A stretch of DNA of 64,000 bases from Euphorbia lathyris (lineage: Eukaryota > Streptophyta > Magnoliopsida > Malpighiales > Euphorbiaceae). How positions within the stretch are numbered: the first letter of the stretch is position 1; each line of letters begins with the position of its first letter. Where the stretch lies: positions 26,243,001 to 26,307,000 of the forward strand of contig NC_088913.1 of assembly GCF_963576675.1 (NCBI RefSeq), given 5' to 3'. The notes beneath the pieces are model-generated. The model did not search any database and had not been told where the DNA came from. It worked only from the letters and a program-made list of their open reading frames with translations. A program made the position numbers and the translations under genes. Positions 19,529 through 32,219 of this stretch are shown one piece after another.

Positions 19529-22500
19529 TGAGACATTTCAGGTCACTGAGACCTGAAAAAACTGCTGCAAGGAACAATTATCTCTTGGTTAATGAGTCAT
19601 CTTGGAGGCAGCACTACCCGATGGTATGTTCTAATGTAATTTTTATATGCCTTTGATCAGAAAAATTTGTTGCAAATGCTAAGATGAGAGAGGGAAAAAA
19701 ATACTTATAGAGTGTCAGCTAGTCTTTCTTTCTCTTTCTCTATGTGTTCCTTGTTAGGAATCCTTGTGCTTATGCTGCAATTTAACTTATTGACTAATGT
19801 GCGCCAGAGGGTTCCTAATCTCATTGGAGGTAAATTTGTTGATTCACAATCTTTTGCATCAATGGATGTTATAAATCCTGTAAGTTTGGATAATTCCCTC
19901 TCAGGTTCATCTTTATTTCTTTCACGTTACAAATTTTATGATTATTTAGTTTCACCCACCCGTTATTCATTGATATTTGATAGGCAACACAAGAAGTTGT
20001 TTCTCAAGTTCCTTTTACTACAAATGAGGAATTCAGAGCTGCAGTATTTGCAGCAAAACGGGCATTCCCATCATGGAGAAACGCACCAATTTCCACCCGT
20101 CAACGTATCATGTTCAAGTTCCAAGAGCTGATACGGAGGGACATTGTAAAGTTCTGGATATTGACTACTTTATCTTATATTTGGTTCATATTAGTTAAAT
20201 TTGTGATTTCCCCAGGATAAACTGGCTGCAACCATCACTGCAGAACATGGAAAGGCTTTAAAAGATGCATATACTGATGTATCACGAGGATTAGGTTAGT
20301 GTCCTTTATTTGCATGGACAATTTCAATTGTGATGCTTGTGTTCTAGAAAGTCTTTGGTGTTCCTTCGTAGAGGTGGTGGAACATGCTTGTGGATTGGCA
20401 ACTCTGCAAATTGGAGAATTTGTTTCCAATGTGTCTAACGGGATTGATACCTATAGCATTAGAGAGCCACTTGGCGTTTGTGCAGGAATTTGCCCATTTG
20501 AGTTTCCAGCTACGATCCCACTATGGGTAAGTTTATTTGCGATCTTTATGTTATTACTTGTCCATCAATGTGACCCAAATTATTAATCTTTTGAGAATGC
20601 AATGCATATGACTGTCATTTTCAATAATTAATAATAAGGAGAACTAAACTATATGGAGCAGATAACATGATTTGAATCTAGTGATCTGTTGTGCTTCTTA
20701 GGTTCTCTGCTTTTATTTATTTATTTATTATGGTTAAATTTAGGGAGTTACCAATCTCATAAAGGTAATTGTAAGAGGATCATGTGATTTAATCATATAT
20801 TTTCTTTTTTCCATATTTGGTTGTAAGCAGATGTTTCCTATTGCTGTCACATGTGGTAATACTTTTATCCTAAAGCCATCAGAGAAGGATCCAGGTGATG
20901 CTTGCCATATTTCTAATTATAAAGTATATGCAGTGTTGCTATACATCTTTTTATCAGTATTTTATCCAATTCATGACAATGAACTAGGCGGTTGAAATAA
21001 ATATGAATAAGAGTTTGTTGAATTGCAAATGTACCCTTTGGCCTTTGGTATCCAGCTTTTACAGTTCATATGTTGTTGAAGCATTTGAGAAATTTAGTTA
21101 TGCGTCATATGTTAATTATATCACATCTTTATTAGCTTACCATGTCAAGCTTGACGTCTTACCTTGTAGCAGCCAATGGACTATTTCCTTTTACTCCTAT
21201 ACTTCTTTTACCTTTTTCTGTGGATTGTGGGATGCTCCCATCTTGTATTAGTTCCTCAAGTTTCATCATCTCCATCTCAAACAGCAGTTTCCATAATATG
21301 GAGCTGTATAAAGACATTTGAAATCTTTCATGGAAGCGTCATTTTTTTGAATTTTCTTCGAATAGTTACGATTTATTATTCTCTTTCAAATTCGAGTTTC
21401 CAAAATTTGATCTCTCCAATATTCCCACTCGTTCAAAGAAGACTGGTTCTTATTTCATGCATTCACACTTGAGTAGCATTTTATCTATATACTCAAATCA
21501 AATATTAAATGAGTTAGAGAGATGCATTTTCAAATCAATTCAATTGCACCATCAAAAGCAATTGATAGTAATATCTATTTGAACTGAAAAAAGTACTACA
21601 TTTATATCTTTTGTCCAATTTTCCTGCTTAATGTGTAAGCAGATTTTTATGCAAATTTTAGGTATACAGATAATGTTACCTGTTGCTAGGTTGAGCTCTC
21701 TCCAGCTTTTGTTTTCTCTTTCTCTCTCTTTTGGTTTAGCAAATTCTTTTAATCTATTTACATATTCTCCCTCCTAAGAATTTTATCCCCAAGGGTAATA
21801 GAAAGAACAAAAATAATTAAATATATGATATTTCAGTTGTCAAGCCAAGCTTGGAATCAATCATGTGAAATTTTACGTCTGTCTTTTCTATTATCTTGCT
21901 ACTTGGTTTTATATCACACATATAAGACATCACATATATTGTCTGATGTTACTGCAGGAGCTTCTTTGATGCTAGCCGAGTTAGCTATGGAGGCTGGTTT
22001 GCCTAATGGTGTCTTGAATATTGTTCATGGCACCAATGTGAGTTTTCAATTTTGGAATTATGAAGTTTGCTTCCACTTTAAGTTTTCACCGATAGTGGGT
22101 TTCACTTGAAGAATTAACTGGTTTCCTTTCTTATAATGTGAGAATGCTACAAAGATTATGTACAACTCATATCATTATTACTTCCAAATTATCATTTGAA
22201 CTTGCACAAGAGCATTTAATTTTTTTTTAGAATTCTGGCACCAACAATAAAATTTGCTCAGAATTTGTTACGGCTGAAACCTTTTTGTTTTCTTTTTGGT
22301 GTTTGCCTTTTTGGGGACATATTTGTCTATTTGCTTCTGAATTTTTTTATATTTTTTATATTTTTCATTTGTCACATCTCATTTTTAGTATCCTGGCGGT
22401 GCAGGACGTTCTTAATGCCATATGTGATGATGATGATATTAAAGCTATTTCATTTGTTGGTCCAAATTCAGTAAGTCATTTCTTGTTGTGGAACTTTCAC

Positions 22501-25500
22501 AAGTTACCAAATAAATGCCTATCTGGTGCATATACAAATTGTAACATTTAGTAATTCCATACAAAGTTTGCTGCAAGACTTTGGAGCAGTGACTAATTAT
22601 ATTTATATTCGTTGGAGTTCTACCTATGGGAATAAAAAACTACTATTTGCATGTTTTTGAGTCCCCGGGCTGCACACACAGATGCTATGTTGATCAAAGA
22701 CAAGGCATTATTTGCTTCTTTTTTTCTTCACATTTTTTTTATGCTTAAAGTGAGATTGGCAGCACTAGTCGCCTCGTAAGCCTACATATTTTCATCTGCA
22801 TTATATTTTTTTGTACGAAATATATATATATATATTTATATATTTTATTTATATCATTTATGCATATATCAGAAGGAGAGGGCGAGCCTTGGCGCAACGG
22901 TAAAACGTTGTTGCCGTGTGACCAGAGGTCACGGGTTCGAGTCTTAGGAGCGGCCTCTTGCCAATTAAATTGGCAAGGGAAGGCTTGCCCCCAATACACC
23001 CTTGTGGTGGGACCCCTCCCCGGACCCTCGCTCAGCGGGGACGCGTAATGCGACCGGGCCGCCCTTTTTTTTTTATGCATATATCAGAAGGGTGCTTCTA
23101 TTCAACATGTTTACATTTTCTGTCATTTCCTTGAGTCCTGTTATTCTTATCAGGCTTTGGTTTTCTGATTTGGTGTTGAATTTAGCAATCAACAACACTT
23201 GTCCTTGTTTTTCTTTTAGGCTGGTGCTTATGTCTCTGCTAAGGCATCTGCTAAAGGAAAACGCATTCAGGTAGCTTATATTGATGTAATATTGATATAT
23301 TTCCACTTCTATTTTATTAGATGGATAGTTTCTAAAAGTGAAATGGTGGATAAATTTCACTAGCTGACTGGTTTCTCGCAGTCCAACATTGGAGCAAAAA
23401 ATCATGCAGTTGTCATGCCTGATGCAAGCATGGAAGCTACTTTAAACGCTTTAGTTGCTTCTGGCTTTGGTGGTGCAGGACAAAAGTGCACGGCTCTAAG
23501 CACAGTTGTCTTTGTTGGAGGCGCAAGTTCATGGTATCTTATATGTGATTAATTTCCTTTGTTATTTTGTACTGTAATTATAGGCTTGAATTTACGAGCC
23601 TTCATGTGGCAATTTCAATACGGTTTGTTTTCACCTTTATTAATTGTCTCTAATTTAATCAGCCACAATTCTTACAATAGTAGTTGGCCTAGATGCTTTC
23701 ACCCTTTTGATAAATGCTTTGTGGAGAATTATGTTGTGTAAGTTGCTTGCTGGCATTTCAATTTGTCACGCCTGGTGTTTTAACTTTTAAGAAGAGCAGC
23801 CTTAAAATTTTGAAGGCTGCTCATCGTATCAATAGGCAATGTGTGCCATAGAATATTTTTTAGTTCTGGGTTTGAATTATTGAGACACCTTTAATATAAT
23901 ATTCGTGTTGTGTTACATTGAATTTTCCTTAATTTTTTTTTTGTTTCTATGTGTTTTAGACGCATGAATTGAAATGAAAATGTTTAGACTCTTAAAGAAC
24001 AAGCCAAAGAGAACCATTCCTATGGAGAGGGGCTTAGAGTGGAAATATGAATAAGAGAATACGCTCCTTTCTTTTCTTTCCTGCCACATCTTAGAATGTA
24101 TAGTAATACTGTTTGTGAAAGATTAAGTTGTAGTTCAGCTTCTAAAGAATGGGTTTCCGACATGCTTTTCCAGGGAAGAGAAACTAGTAGAGTCTGCAAA
24201 AGCACTTAAAGTAACTGCTGGAACAGAACCTGATGCAGAGCTTGGTCCAGTCATTAGTAAGCAGGTGTGCCTATTTATATCAAAGTTTATGCTATCACTG
24301 TATTGTGAATTTTAATTCTAATAAAAGGTTTGAAACTTGAGCAATTGACATTAAACAATTTTAATCATGAGAAACCACAATATTCTTTTGTTTATTAGAG
24401 AGAAACCAATTGCAACTGGTGTTAAAAAGATTCATGGCAGCTGTTAAACACTTTGCATTCTCCATACATGCATGTCCTTATTATGCTTTTATAAGCTTTA
24501 AATAGTCTTTCTCAAACAGGCAAAAGAACAGATATGCATGCTAATACAATCGAGCGTTGAAAGTGGTGCAAGACTAGTTCTCGATGGAAGAAACATTCTG
24601 GTATCTGGTTTTAATTTGTGTAATAATCGTTTTTGTCATTTACTGCTATAAGTTCCTTCACGTACTTTTTGAATGAACTCCCACAACCATCCCTCCCCAC
24701 TACATGATGTATTTTGGTTCTCAACCACTAGTTGCTAGCATCTGTTATTTTAGGGCAGTGAATCAATCCACTACAAGTTTTTAAATTTCAGGTAAGAGTT
24801 GGTAATATCATTTGTCTGAAGTGGGAAGTGGTTTAGTCTGACACGGGCTAAATTGCTTCTCTAATTGGTAATCATACAAAATGAAAATCCGTAGACGGAG
24901 AAAATAGAGTTTCTATCTCTGATTGGTCATTTGGTTAACCTCGATGCGGACTAAATTGCTTCTCTAATTGGTAATCATATAGAATGAAAATCAGTAGACC
25001 GAAAAAGTAGAGTTTCTATCTCTGATTGGTCAAGCGGTTTGAAGTTTGTAAATGGCGATGGAATTATGCTGATCAGAGTTAATTTAAATCGTAAGAATGA
25101 TGGCTGTGTCAGCGTTTAGACTTTAGGAGAATAAGATTCATGATCCTAGTGGTTAATGATGTGGAAGATCGAAGGCTCATTTTTTGATGCAGCATGACTT
25201 CATAATAAAGAATGGCTGATTTTGTTGAAGAGAAGGATGGAAACCCAGGAAGAGGTTAGCCTGCTAACAAAAGAATTTGCCTATTAGAAAATTGTTTTTG
25301 GATGGGTCCTTGTATTACAGACAAGTTATTGTGTGGGCCTGGAGATTGTGATGCTAAATGAGCAATATAATGAAGCCAAAAGTATGAAGTATCTCATCAG
25401 TTTTGGTCGCAATTCTCTACAGGGATGGTTATCTCACAATATATGCTGCTCTTGTTATAAGCTGGACCGGAACGTTTTTAAACTCTGTTGTGAGAATGGA

Positions 25501-26976
25501 TGGATCTTGCATCCTAGATTGAATATATTGCACTCTATTTCAACAAACAACGTTCAGAGAAAAAAAGACCAAATGGTCTACAGGTGTTCTTTTACTCCTT
25601 TTTGCCACACTATAACTTTATTGAGGTTGGCTTGAGTAGAAAGGGTTACTAGTTGTTTAAGCTAGGTCCAAAGTTTGATTGTTAGTATAGGCAGTAGATC
25701 TAAAATTGAGAGGAAGGCTGCCAAAGGATGCTTGATCGACCACAAACAGATTAATCAGATCCACAATATATATATATATTCCTGGCCAGGTTTTGCTGTT
25801 GCTGCATAGTTTTGAGTAGTAAGAATGCTTGCTCATAATTATTTTTTTGCTAGACTTTTGGAGGATCAATGCCATTTATTTTGTGGTGTTACCAGGTACC
25901 AGGGTACGAGAATGGAAACTTTGTTGGTCCCACCATTTTATGTGATGTCACTGTGAACATGGAGTGCTACAAGGTAGTTTTTGTTAACTGCTTAGAAATG
26001 ATCTTGGTTGGTTTTGTAAACTTTTCCATATCATAAACTTCATAGCACTCCATTTTGTCTTGTGCAGGAGGAAATTTTTGGCCCGGTTCTTCTTTGTATG
26101 CAAGCAGATACCATTGAAGAGGCCATAAACATTGTTAATGGAAATAAGTATGCCCATTTTTTATTTCTTTTTACCTCCTTAAAAGGGAAATGTCATGAAG
26201 TAGTATCTCATGTTTTTTATAACGATCTCGCAGATACAGTAATGGAGCTTCTATATTTACTACATCTGGTGCAGCTGCAAGGAAATTTCAGACAGAGGTT
26301 GAAGTTGGGCAGGTAACATAACTCTAAGTAGCATGCAGTGCAGCTACATTTAGCCTTTGTACTGTAATGTTTCGTAAAATTTGGCCCTTGGTAGACAGTT
26401 CCATTTGCAATATATTACATGCACGGTTACAGAATTGGAGAAAATAGCTTGATCGTGTGCTGGTGTATGTAATGAATGAAACCTTAACAAAATCGTTTGT
26501 CAAGGGCTAAATTTTCTGTCAAGGTTCAGATTTTACGAAAAATTGAAGTGCAGCCAAATGCGTCAAAATTGAAGTACACGTGCCAGTACACGGTGGAAAT
26601 TTTTAGCATTTGCCTGTTGAAACCTCCTGTAAGTTTGTTTCTGTACTGTAATTCCTCTGATTGTTGTTGGAAAACTCGATCTGCTGCAGGTTGGTATTAA
26701 TGTTCCCATCTCAGTCCCATTGCCATTCTCTTCTTTTATTAGCTCGAAGCCATCTTTTGCTGGAGATGTCAACTTTGATGGTAATTATATATTATATCCT
26801 CTAAAATTTGCTATTTGCCTTTTGATTGAAAATTGAAAATTGAAAATTGAGAATGAATTCGAATTACTGCAGGAAAAGCCGGAATTCAATTTTACACCAA
26901 CCTAAAAACAGTGACTCAACAATGGAGAGATATAGAAAGTGAAGACATGTTAACTGTACCATTGCCAGGCTCTTAG
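19529..26976 (+). CDS. Methylmalonate-semialdehyde dehydrogenase (ALDH6 family), copy 1
   Basis: Coding exons: 19529-19623, 19808-19879, 19984-20145, 20216-20294, 20372-20526, 20831-20894, 21958-22037, 22405-22470, 23220-23270, 23382-23533, 24174-24264, 24520-24600, 25896-25973, 26068-26147, 26234-26312, 26690-26780, 26873-26976. All have GT-AG borders and consistent phases, giving about 526 residues without the first exon. MMSDH converts (methyl)malonate semialdehyde plus CoA and NAD to propionyl-/acetyl-CoA in mitochondria. The nucleophile is Cys in [16 protein letters not shown] has Asn where other ALDHs have the general-base Glu, a known MMSDH trait. The nucleotide loop reads FVGPNS where copy 2 has FVGSNT. 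The first exon must end in phase 1 and was not found. Copy 1 lacks the intron that separates [12 protein letters not shown] from ADTIEEA in copy 2. Confidence 0.9.
22876..23071 (+). mobile_element. Au-type SINE in MMSDH copy 1 intron
   Basis: A tRNA-derived SINE beginning GAGGGCGAGCCTTGGCGCAACGG (A box TTGGCGCAACGG) with B box GGTTCGAGTC, ending in a T-run after GGGCCGCCC. It is flanked by a 19-20 bp duplication TTTATGCATATATCAGAAG (22857-22875 and 23072-23090). Head, body and T-tail are those of the angiosperm Au SINE family. It lies in the intron 22471-23219. Sequence and duplication are nearly intact, so it is fairly young. Confidence 0.93.
24848..25053 (+). repeat. 103-bp tandem duplication in MMSDH copy 1 intron
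   Basis: Two units starting CTAAATTGCTTCTCTAATTGG at 24848 and 24951 share most of their length, including TAGAGTTTCTATCTCTGATT. The host intron (24601-25895, 1.3 kb) is otherwise AT-rich and non-coding. Confidence 0.8.
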
Positions 26977-27404
26977 TGAATACAGTGTATATTAATTTAT
27001 TCAAGATGGGAGAGAGGGGCATAGAAAGAGATTACCGGCTTGTTTGCATTTCTGTGTTGGATCAACGACACCGAAAATGGAAATAATGACATGGTCTCAG
27101 AATCCTTGGTGCGTACGACATGTATGCGCCTTCTGTGAGTTTATGAGAGGAGGAAAGATATGGCATCATGGTAAGAATATAAACATCTGATCTCATAGGT
27201 TAGATTAGGAGCATAACATGTTGATAGAGTTGAGCAAATTGTGTTACTTTTTAGAGGTAGCGTTAGAGCTGATATTGTGGATAGAATGAAATTCATATAA
27301 ATTTGTTGTGAAACACAAAAAATCTTTTGCTTACTTGTTTATTTTCCTTTTAAAAAATAAATTTATTTTCTTGATATTCGTTTTATGTCATTTAAGCAGC
27401 ATTG

Positions 27405-27490
27405 GGTTCGAATCACATCCGGGTCTGGTGGGGATTTTTCTTTCTTTTTTAATGTAAGCGCATTGCGCAAATTTTTTTTTAAAAAAAAAG
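27405..27490 (+). mobile_element. 5'-truncated SINE relic
   Basis: An 86-bp insert starts with a B-box-like GGTTCGAATCACATCC and ends in an A-run. It is flanked by the 13-bp duplication TTAAGCAGCATTG (27392-27404 and 27491-27503). Only the promoter B box and tail remain. Confidence 0.65.
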
Positions 27491-27861
27491 TTAAGCAGCA
27501 TTGACAAAGTTGGTTTTTAGTAATTAGTGGCACTTATGAAATATGTATCTGGAGTTGGAAGATTTAGTATAGTTAAGTTTAGTTATATTTGTAGATTAAA
27601 CAGCACAAAATCTGTATTGTACTATGATGTTTGGTTTGCTGATGTGGCAAACTAACTCATACATTTTACTTGTAATTATCACATTATCTTTTAATACGAT
27701 GAAATTCTGTTTTCTCTCTTCTTTTAGTTTTTCTATTTATACGAGATGGTATTAGAGCTTATGGAAACATAGATAGATCTGATTTCACCATATGATTTCA
27801 CCATTCTTTTTCGCAAATGACGGAGAAAAATCGACTCCACTTTTGTCCTTTTCACAAATAC

Positions 27862-28332
27862 TACAATAACAATAATAGAGCCTTAGTCCCGAAATGATTC
27901 GGGGTCGGTTAACATAAACTATCATATAAAACCATGAAATCAAGTAGTGTCAGCGATACAAATTCTTCCCCTCCGTTCTGTCCTATCACTACCATATTTT
28001 CTTCAATCTCTAATAAACTCATATCACTCTCGATCACCTTCCTCCAAGTTTGTTTAGGTCTTCCCCTACCTCTCACCATTACATCCCTTTGTCACTCTTC
28101 CGTTCTCTTAACCGGCACATCAATCGCTCTTTGTCTTGCATGGCAAACTACCTTAGTCGGTTTTCTCTCATTTTATTCTCAATAGATGTAACCCCTACTT
28201 TTGTCCTAATTATTTCATTACTCACCCAATCCTTTCTCGTATGACCGCACATTCATCTCAACATATGCATTTCCACCACCGACATCTTATGAATGTGACA
28301 ATGTTTCACTGTCCAACACTCCGTACCATAAT
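27862..28332 (-). pseudogene. RTE-type LINE 3' fragment
   Basis: In broken minus-strand frames the sequence encodes the RTE reverse transcriptase C-terminus: MHMLRWMCGHTRKD, a KVGVTSIENKMRE..LRWF stretch, and near the end DPKSFG-like residues. It finishes in a short ATT/GTT microsatellite (27861-27880), the usual RTE 3' end. Conservation of WMCGHTR and KMRENRLRWF is diagnostic. It is 5'-truncated and carries stops. Confidence 0.85.
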
Positions 28333-28335
28333 TAG

Positions 28336-28590
28336 ATATGGTGTAATTGATTTTTATTTTTTATTTTGTGGTTTTTTTTGTGTTAATTAGATAATAAGGG
28401 GGTTATATTTATAAAGTAAATAAATATAAGGGCCAAATTAACTATTTTCCCTTTGACTTTTAACACCGTTAGTCAATTTGGTATGTGTTTGCTAACGGAC
28501 CTCAAAGTACAATTTTGCAAACTTTTAAACCACATAGGTGTTGTTCGAAAATAGGTGTAACCATAAGGTTTATTTTTGTACTTTTTCCAA
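28336..28590. repeat. Half copy of the 13411-13815 MITE family
   Basis: CCCTTTGACTTTTAACACCG, TTAGTCAATTTGG, TGTTTGCTAACGGAC and AACTTTTAAACCACATAGG follow the same order as the right arm of the 13.4-13.8 kb MITE. The left arm is not recognisable. Confidence 0.6.
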
Positions 28591-29061
28591 TTTTAAAACT
28601 AAAAATAAAAAAAATGTAAAAATGTTATAATTTTTCTTAGAACCTAGCATTGAACTAATAAAAAAATCAAATATATCCCATTACGTGTTAGGTTTGTTCA
28701 AAATTCAAAATTTTAATATTTTGGACCTCCCTAAATCCAAATTTCTAATTTTTTTTTGGCTTCTTAGGCCTCCTTATCCAAATTATTAATTTTTTTTTGC
28801 CTGATATCTGAAATCAATTTGTTAAATTTTTTTACATGGTCAGCCCTCCCTAAATCCAATTTTTTTTACATGTTAGGACTATTAAATGAAATCTAGGTTT
28901 ATTTTAAGAAATTGTACATTAATACTTAAAATTGGTTCTTGGTCATTCAAATTATAACACGCATATATATATATATAACAAGTTTGATTTAGCAATTTTT
29001 TTCCCAAACGTACATGTAAAATCGGCCCCCCAACCGAGTAATCCTATATTCGCCACTAGTT
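28591..29061. other. AT-rich spacer with possible TE end
   Basis: No coding frame. It ends near 29050 with 'ggccccccaaccgag...cgccactag', resembling the short-TIR element ends at 16.8 kb and 11.8 kb. No boundaries or target duplication could be set. Confidence 0.35.
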
Positions 29062-29520
29062 TGTCTTATTTGCAAATAAAAGTATGTGGTTTAAAAATTT
29101 ACAAATAGAAGTATATGATATATTTTTTTACAAAACAAAATATTTGGAATTACATTATTAAGTTCTGATGACAATCAAGAGCATTTTTATTTTTTTTAGT
29201 TACATTTATATATTGGCATAATAGAGAGTCCGAAATCAAATTGCAATGGTATAAAATGAACTTAAATATCAATTTAGTTTATAAATTATCAAATTAATAA
29301 AAAACGTAAAATATCCACTATATAATTATTGTTTCGATTTAAAAAGTTGTTTTTTGGAGGTGTGTTTTATTGATATGTAAAAATAATTTTTTTTTAAAAG
29401 ATAAAAATGCATTTGATTGTAATCAGAACTTAACTGTGTAATTATAATACTTTGTTTTGCAAATAGAATATACCAAAAACATTTATTTGCAAACTTTTAA
29501 ACTACATGCCTCTATTTATA
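29062..29520. repeat. MITE-like inverted repeat
   Basis: The left arm contains TTAAGTTCTGATGACAATCA (29159 on). The right arm contains TGATTGTAATCAGAACTTAA (29412 on). Outer parts of the arms (TGTGGTTTAAAAATTTACAA / TTTGCAAACTTTTAAACTACA) also pair imperfectly. Confidence 0.65.
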
Positions 29521-29781
29521 TATTGGGCAAACCACGATCATTTTTCTCATATTTTTCCGTTTTATTAATATACGCCCTATCCGAAATACTAAACATTTTA
29601 TTTACTTTATTATAATCAAACTTTTAAATGTCCGTTTGTTTTCATTTTTCGGAACTGCCTTTTGCATTTTAATTCTAAACATGCGACAAAAAGTGTTTGA
29701 TAAAAAAATCAAATGGTTGCTTTTAACAAAAAAAAAAAAAATCAACTAATATTTGTTATTTATGTGTAACAACAAACAATT

Positions 29782-32204
29782 TTTTTGATTAAAGATTGGT
29801 TACCGAGGAAAGCGACGGACATCCCAGCCAGGCTGGCACCCCCGCGCAGGACCCCGAACCCTTTATTAAAAGCATAACGCAAAAAGGAAGAAAAGAATAA
29901 AGAACAAAGAATTAAGCAAATACAGGAATTAAGAAAAGCGATAATTAGCGCCTCCCCTAACATCCCTAAGGTGAACCGAACTGCAAAAGCTTGGCACCGA
30001 GTCCCACCATTGAAAACCTGTCATTGTACGGCCAAAATTTGCAAGAGTGTCTGCCACAGCATTCCCCTCTTTGAAGACGTGAGAAACAACCACTCGAATA
30101 GACTGCATAAGGCTGATGCACTTCAGCCAGTCCTGTTTAATCACCCACGGGACAGCACTAGACTTGGATCGGAAAACATGAACGACAAAGGTGGAGTCAC
30201 TCTCCAGCCAAACATTACTCCAGCCTCGATCAATAGCCAGACGCACGGCTCTAATAGCTGATGTTAGTTCCGCAAGATAAGCAAACTGGCAATCTAGCGA
30301 AAAAGCAAAACCACCCAACCAACTACCAGAAGAAGATCTGATCACACCACCGCAGCCAGCTCTGCCCCTCGCAACCGAGGCATCTGTGTTGATCTTGATC
30401 CAATGCTCGGGCGGCCTCTGCCAGCAGACCGTAATGATCCGAGGAGCACAAGGAAAGCGCCTTACAGCGCCCAGCTCAGAAAGAATATGGAGTTCAACAG
30501 CAGAGTTCCAAACGTGACCCCCTACCAAACCCGAGGAGTCTTTAATGCCTCGCCATATCCGTCTTAAGGCTATCGAGACGCAAGGGGATTCACCCTCAAA
30601 AATAATTTGATTGCGAGTAAACCAGATAGCCCAAACACTGTTAACCACCGCAGCAGCCCAAAGCTCTGAAATCCGAGAACTAAAGCGGAACTGAGCAGCA
30701 GATTCCACCAATTCCCGAACCGTAGAAACCGTAGGAAGCCGACGGCCAAACAACGAGGAAACGCCTTTCCAAATTTCCTGAGCAAACCGACAGCTAATGA
30801 AGATATGACTCACAGACTCGTTATCTAATTGACACAAGGGGCAGTGAGAAACAAGCACACAACCCCGCTTCCTGAGTTGATCAAATGTAGGTAAATAACC
30901 GAGCACCGCCCGCCAGCAAGTTAGCGAGTGAGCCGGGGGAATTGACGCACGCCAAATGAAGCGAGACCAATTTTTAACATCTGTCTGCGGGTGCAACCAT
31001 GCATAGAATAGTTTAACAGACAATACACCACCTACCGCCGGCTTCCAAACACAGATATTAGCACCGTCAGTCCCACGATCAACCGCCCGAATTCTGATCT
31101 GAACATCCTCATCCATGTCTGGCAAATTCCAATAATTACCATGGAAATAATCATCCACCAATTCATTCCGACCCCTACGCTGACTGGGAGATAAACCCAC
31201 TTGATCAGCCACCGGGGGCTCAATCCAAGCGTCAAACCAGAAACTAAGACTCGAGGGAGAGCCAATCCACCAGAAACAATGGTCCCGAATGACGGCATAG
31301 ACCGATCTAATAGACGTCCAAATTGACGAATTAAAAATCCAGCTACGAGGGTTCCCCGACCTGCTGATAAATCTAGATCTTAACACTCGGAAGCACAACA
31401 ATTTATCCTGAAGCAAGCCCCAAGCTAATTTGCCCATGAGAGCTCTGTTCAATGTGATTAGCTCTTTAGTCCCAAGACCTCCTTCTGCAAGCTTTTGGCA
31501 GCAAAGCCGCCAGGGAACAGAGACCAATTTCCTAGCAGAAATAGATCCAGTCCAAACAAATTTCTCATACAGCATCTCAATCTAGCAATTAAAGCGGCAG
31601 GCCATTTATACACAATAAAGGAATGCATAAAACTACCAGTAATTACCGAGTTCACTACGGCCACCCTCCCAGCCATGGACAAGCAACTGCCTTTCCATCT
31701 ACTAAACTTCGCCACGATGTTGTCCGCCAAGTCAGAAAGCTGTCTGGTTTTAGGGGCGCCATAGAAAAGCGGAACCCCAAGGTATCGAAAGGGGATATAG
31801 CCTCTATTTATTCCCATGATATCTCCTAAAAGGTTCCCGCGCCTAGGAGAAACCGAAGGGCTCAGAAACAGCTCAGATTTGTGCCAATTCACTTTCTGAC
31901 CCGATATGGAACCATAGATTTCGAAAATACTGTTGAGTCTGTGCATATTACGGCTGGTGCCCTGCAAAACAAAAGGATGTCATCTGCATATAACAGGTGG
32001 GTCGGGAAAGCCATTGAGTTTGTATAGATCATCGGATCCAATAGCCCATTCTCACTCAAGAAGAGAATCCAGCGACTGAGGAAGTCTTCAGCAAGCCCAA
32101 AGAGGATTGGTGCCAAAGGGTCACCTTGTCTGACACCCCTAGAGCAACTAAAGTAGCCACTGACATAACCCTTGTTTAAGATGGAAATACGAGCGGCTGA
32201 CAAG
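29782..32204 (-). mobile_element. 5'-truncated L1-type LINE, 2.4 kb
   Basis: Minus-strand frames give RT motifs (GVRQGDPLAPILFGL, LLYADDILLF), the thumb (NWHKSELFLS, YLGVPLFYG), zf-RVT (CPLCQLDNESVSHIFISC) and RNase H (INTDASVARGRAGCGG, AELTSAIRA, VFKEGNAVADTLANFG). The YADD catalytic motif is intact. Frame changes occur near 31575 and 31900-31970. A 15-bp duplication with one mismatch, taacaacaaacaatt/taataacaaacaatt, flanks it (29767-29781, 32205-32219), so it is a bona fide truncated insertion. The RNase H-bearing downstream 548-codon frame (29929-31575) is still open. Confidence 0.93.
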
Positions 32205-32219
32205 TAATAACAAACAATT

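Noticed and set aside
22876..23071. tRNA gene (A and B boxes present)
   Set aside because: No cloverleaf and no 3' acceptor stem. The boxes belong to a SINE with target duplication, and the same sequence recurs at 51199.
25333..25635. 100-codon frame in MMSDH copy 1 intron
   Set aside because: Lies wholly within a well-defined intron, with no domain, no support from base composition, and next to a tandem repeat.
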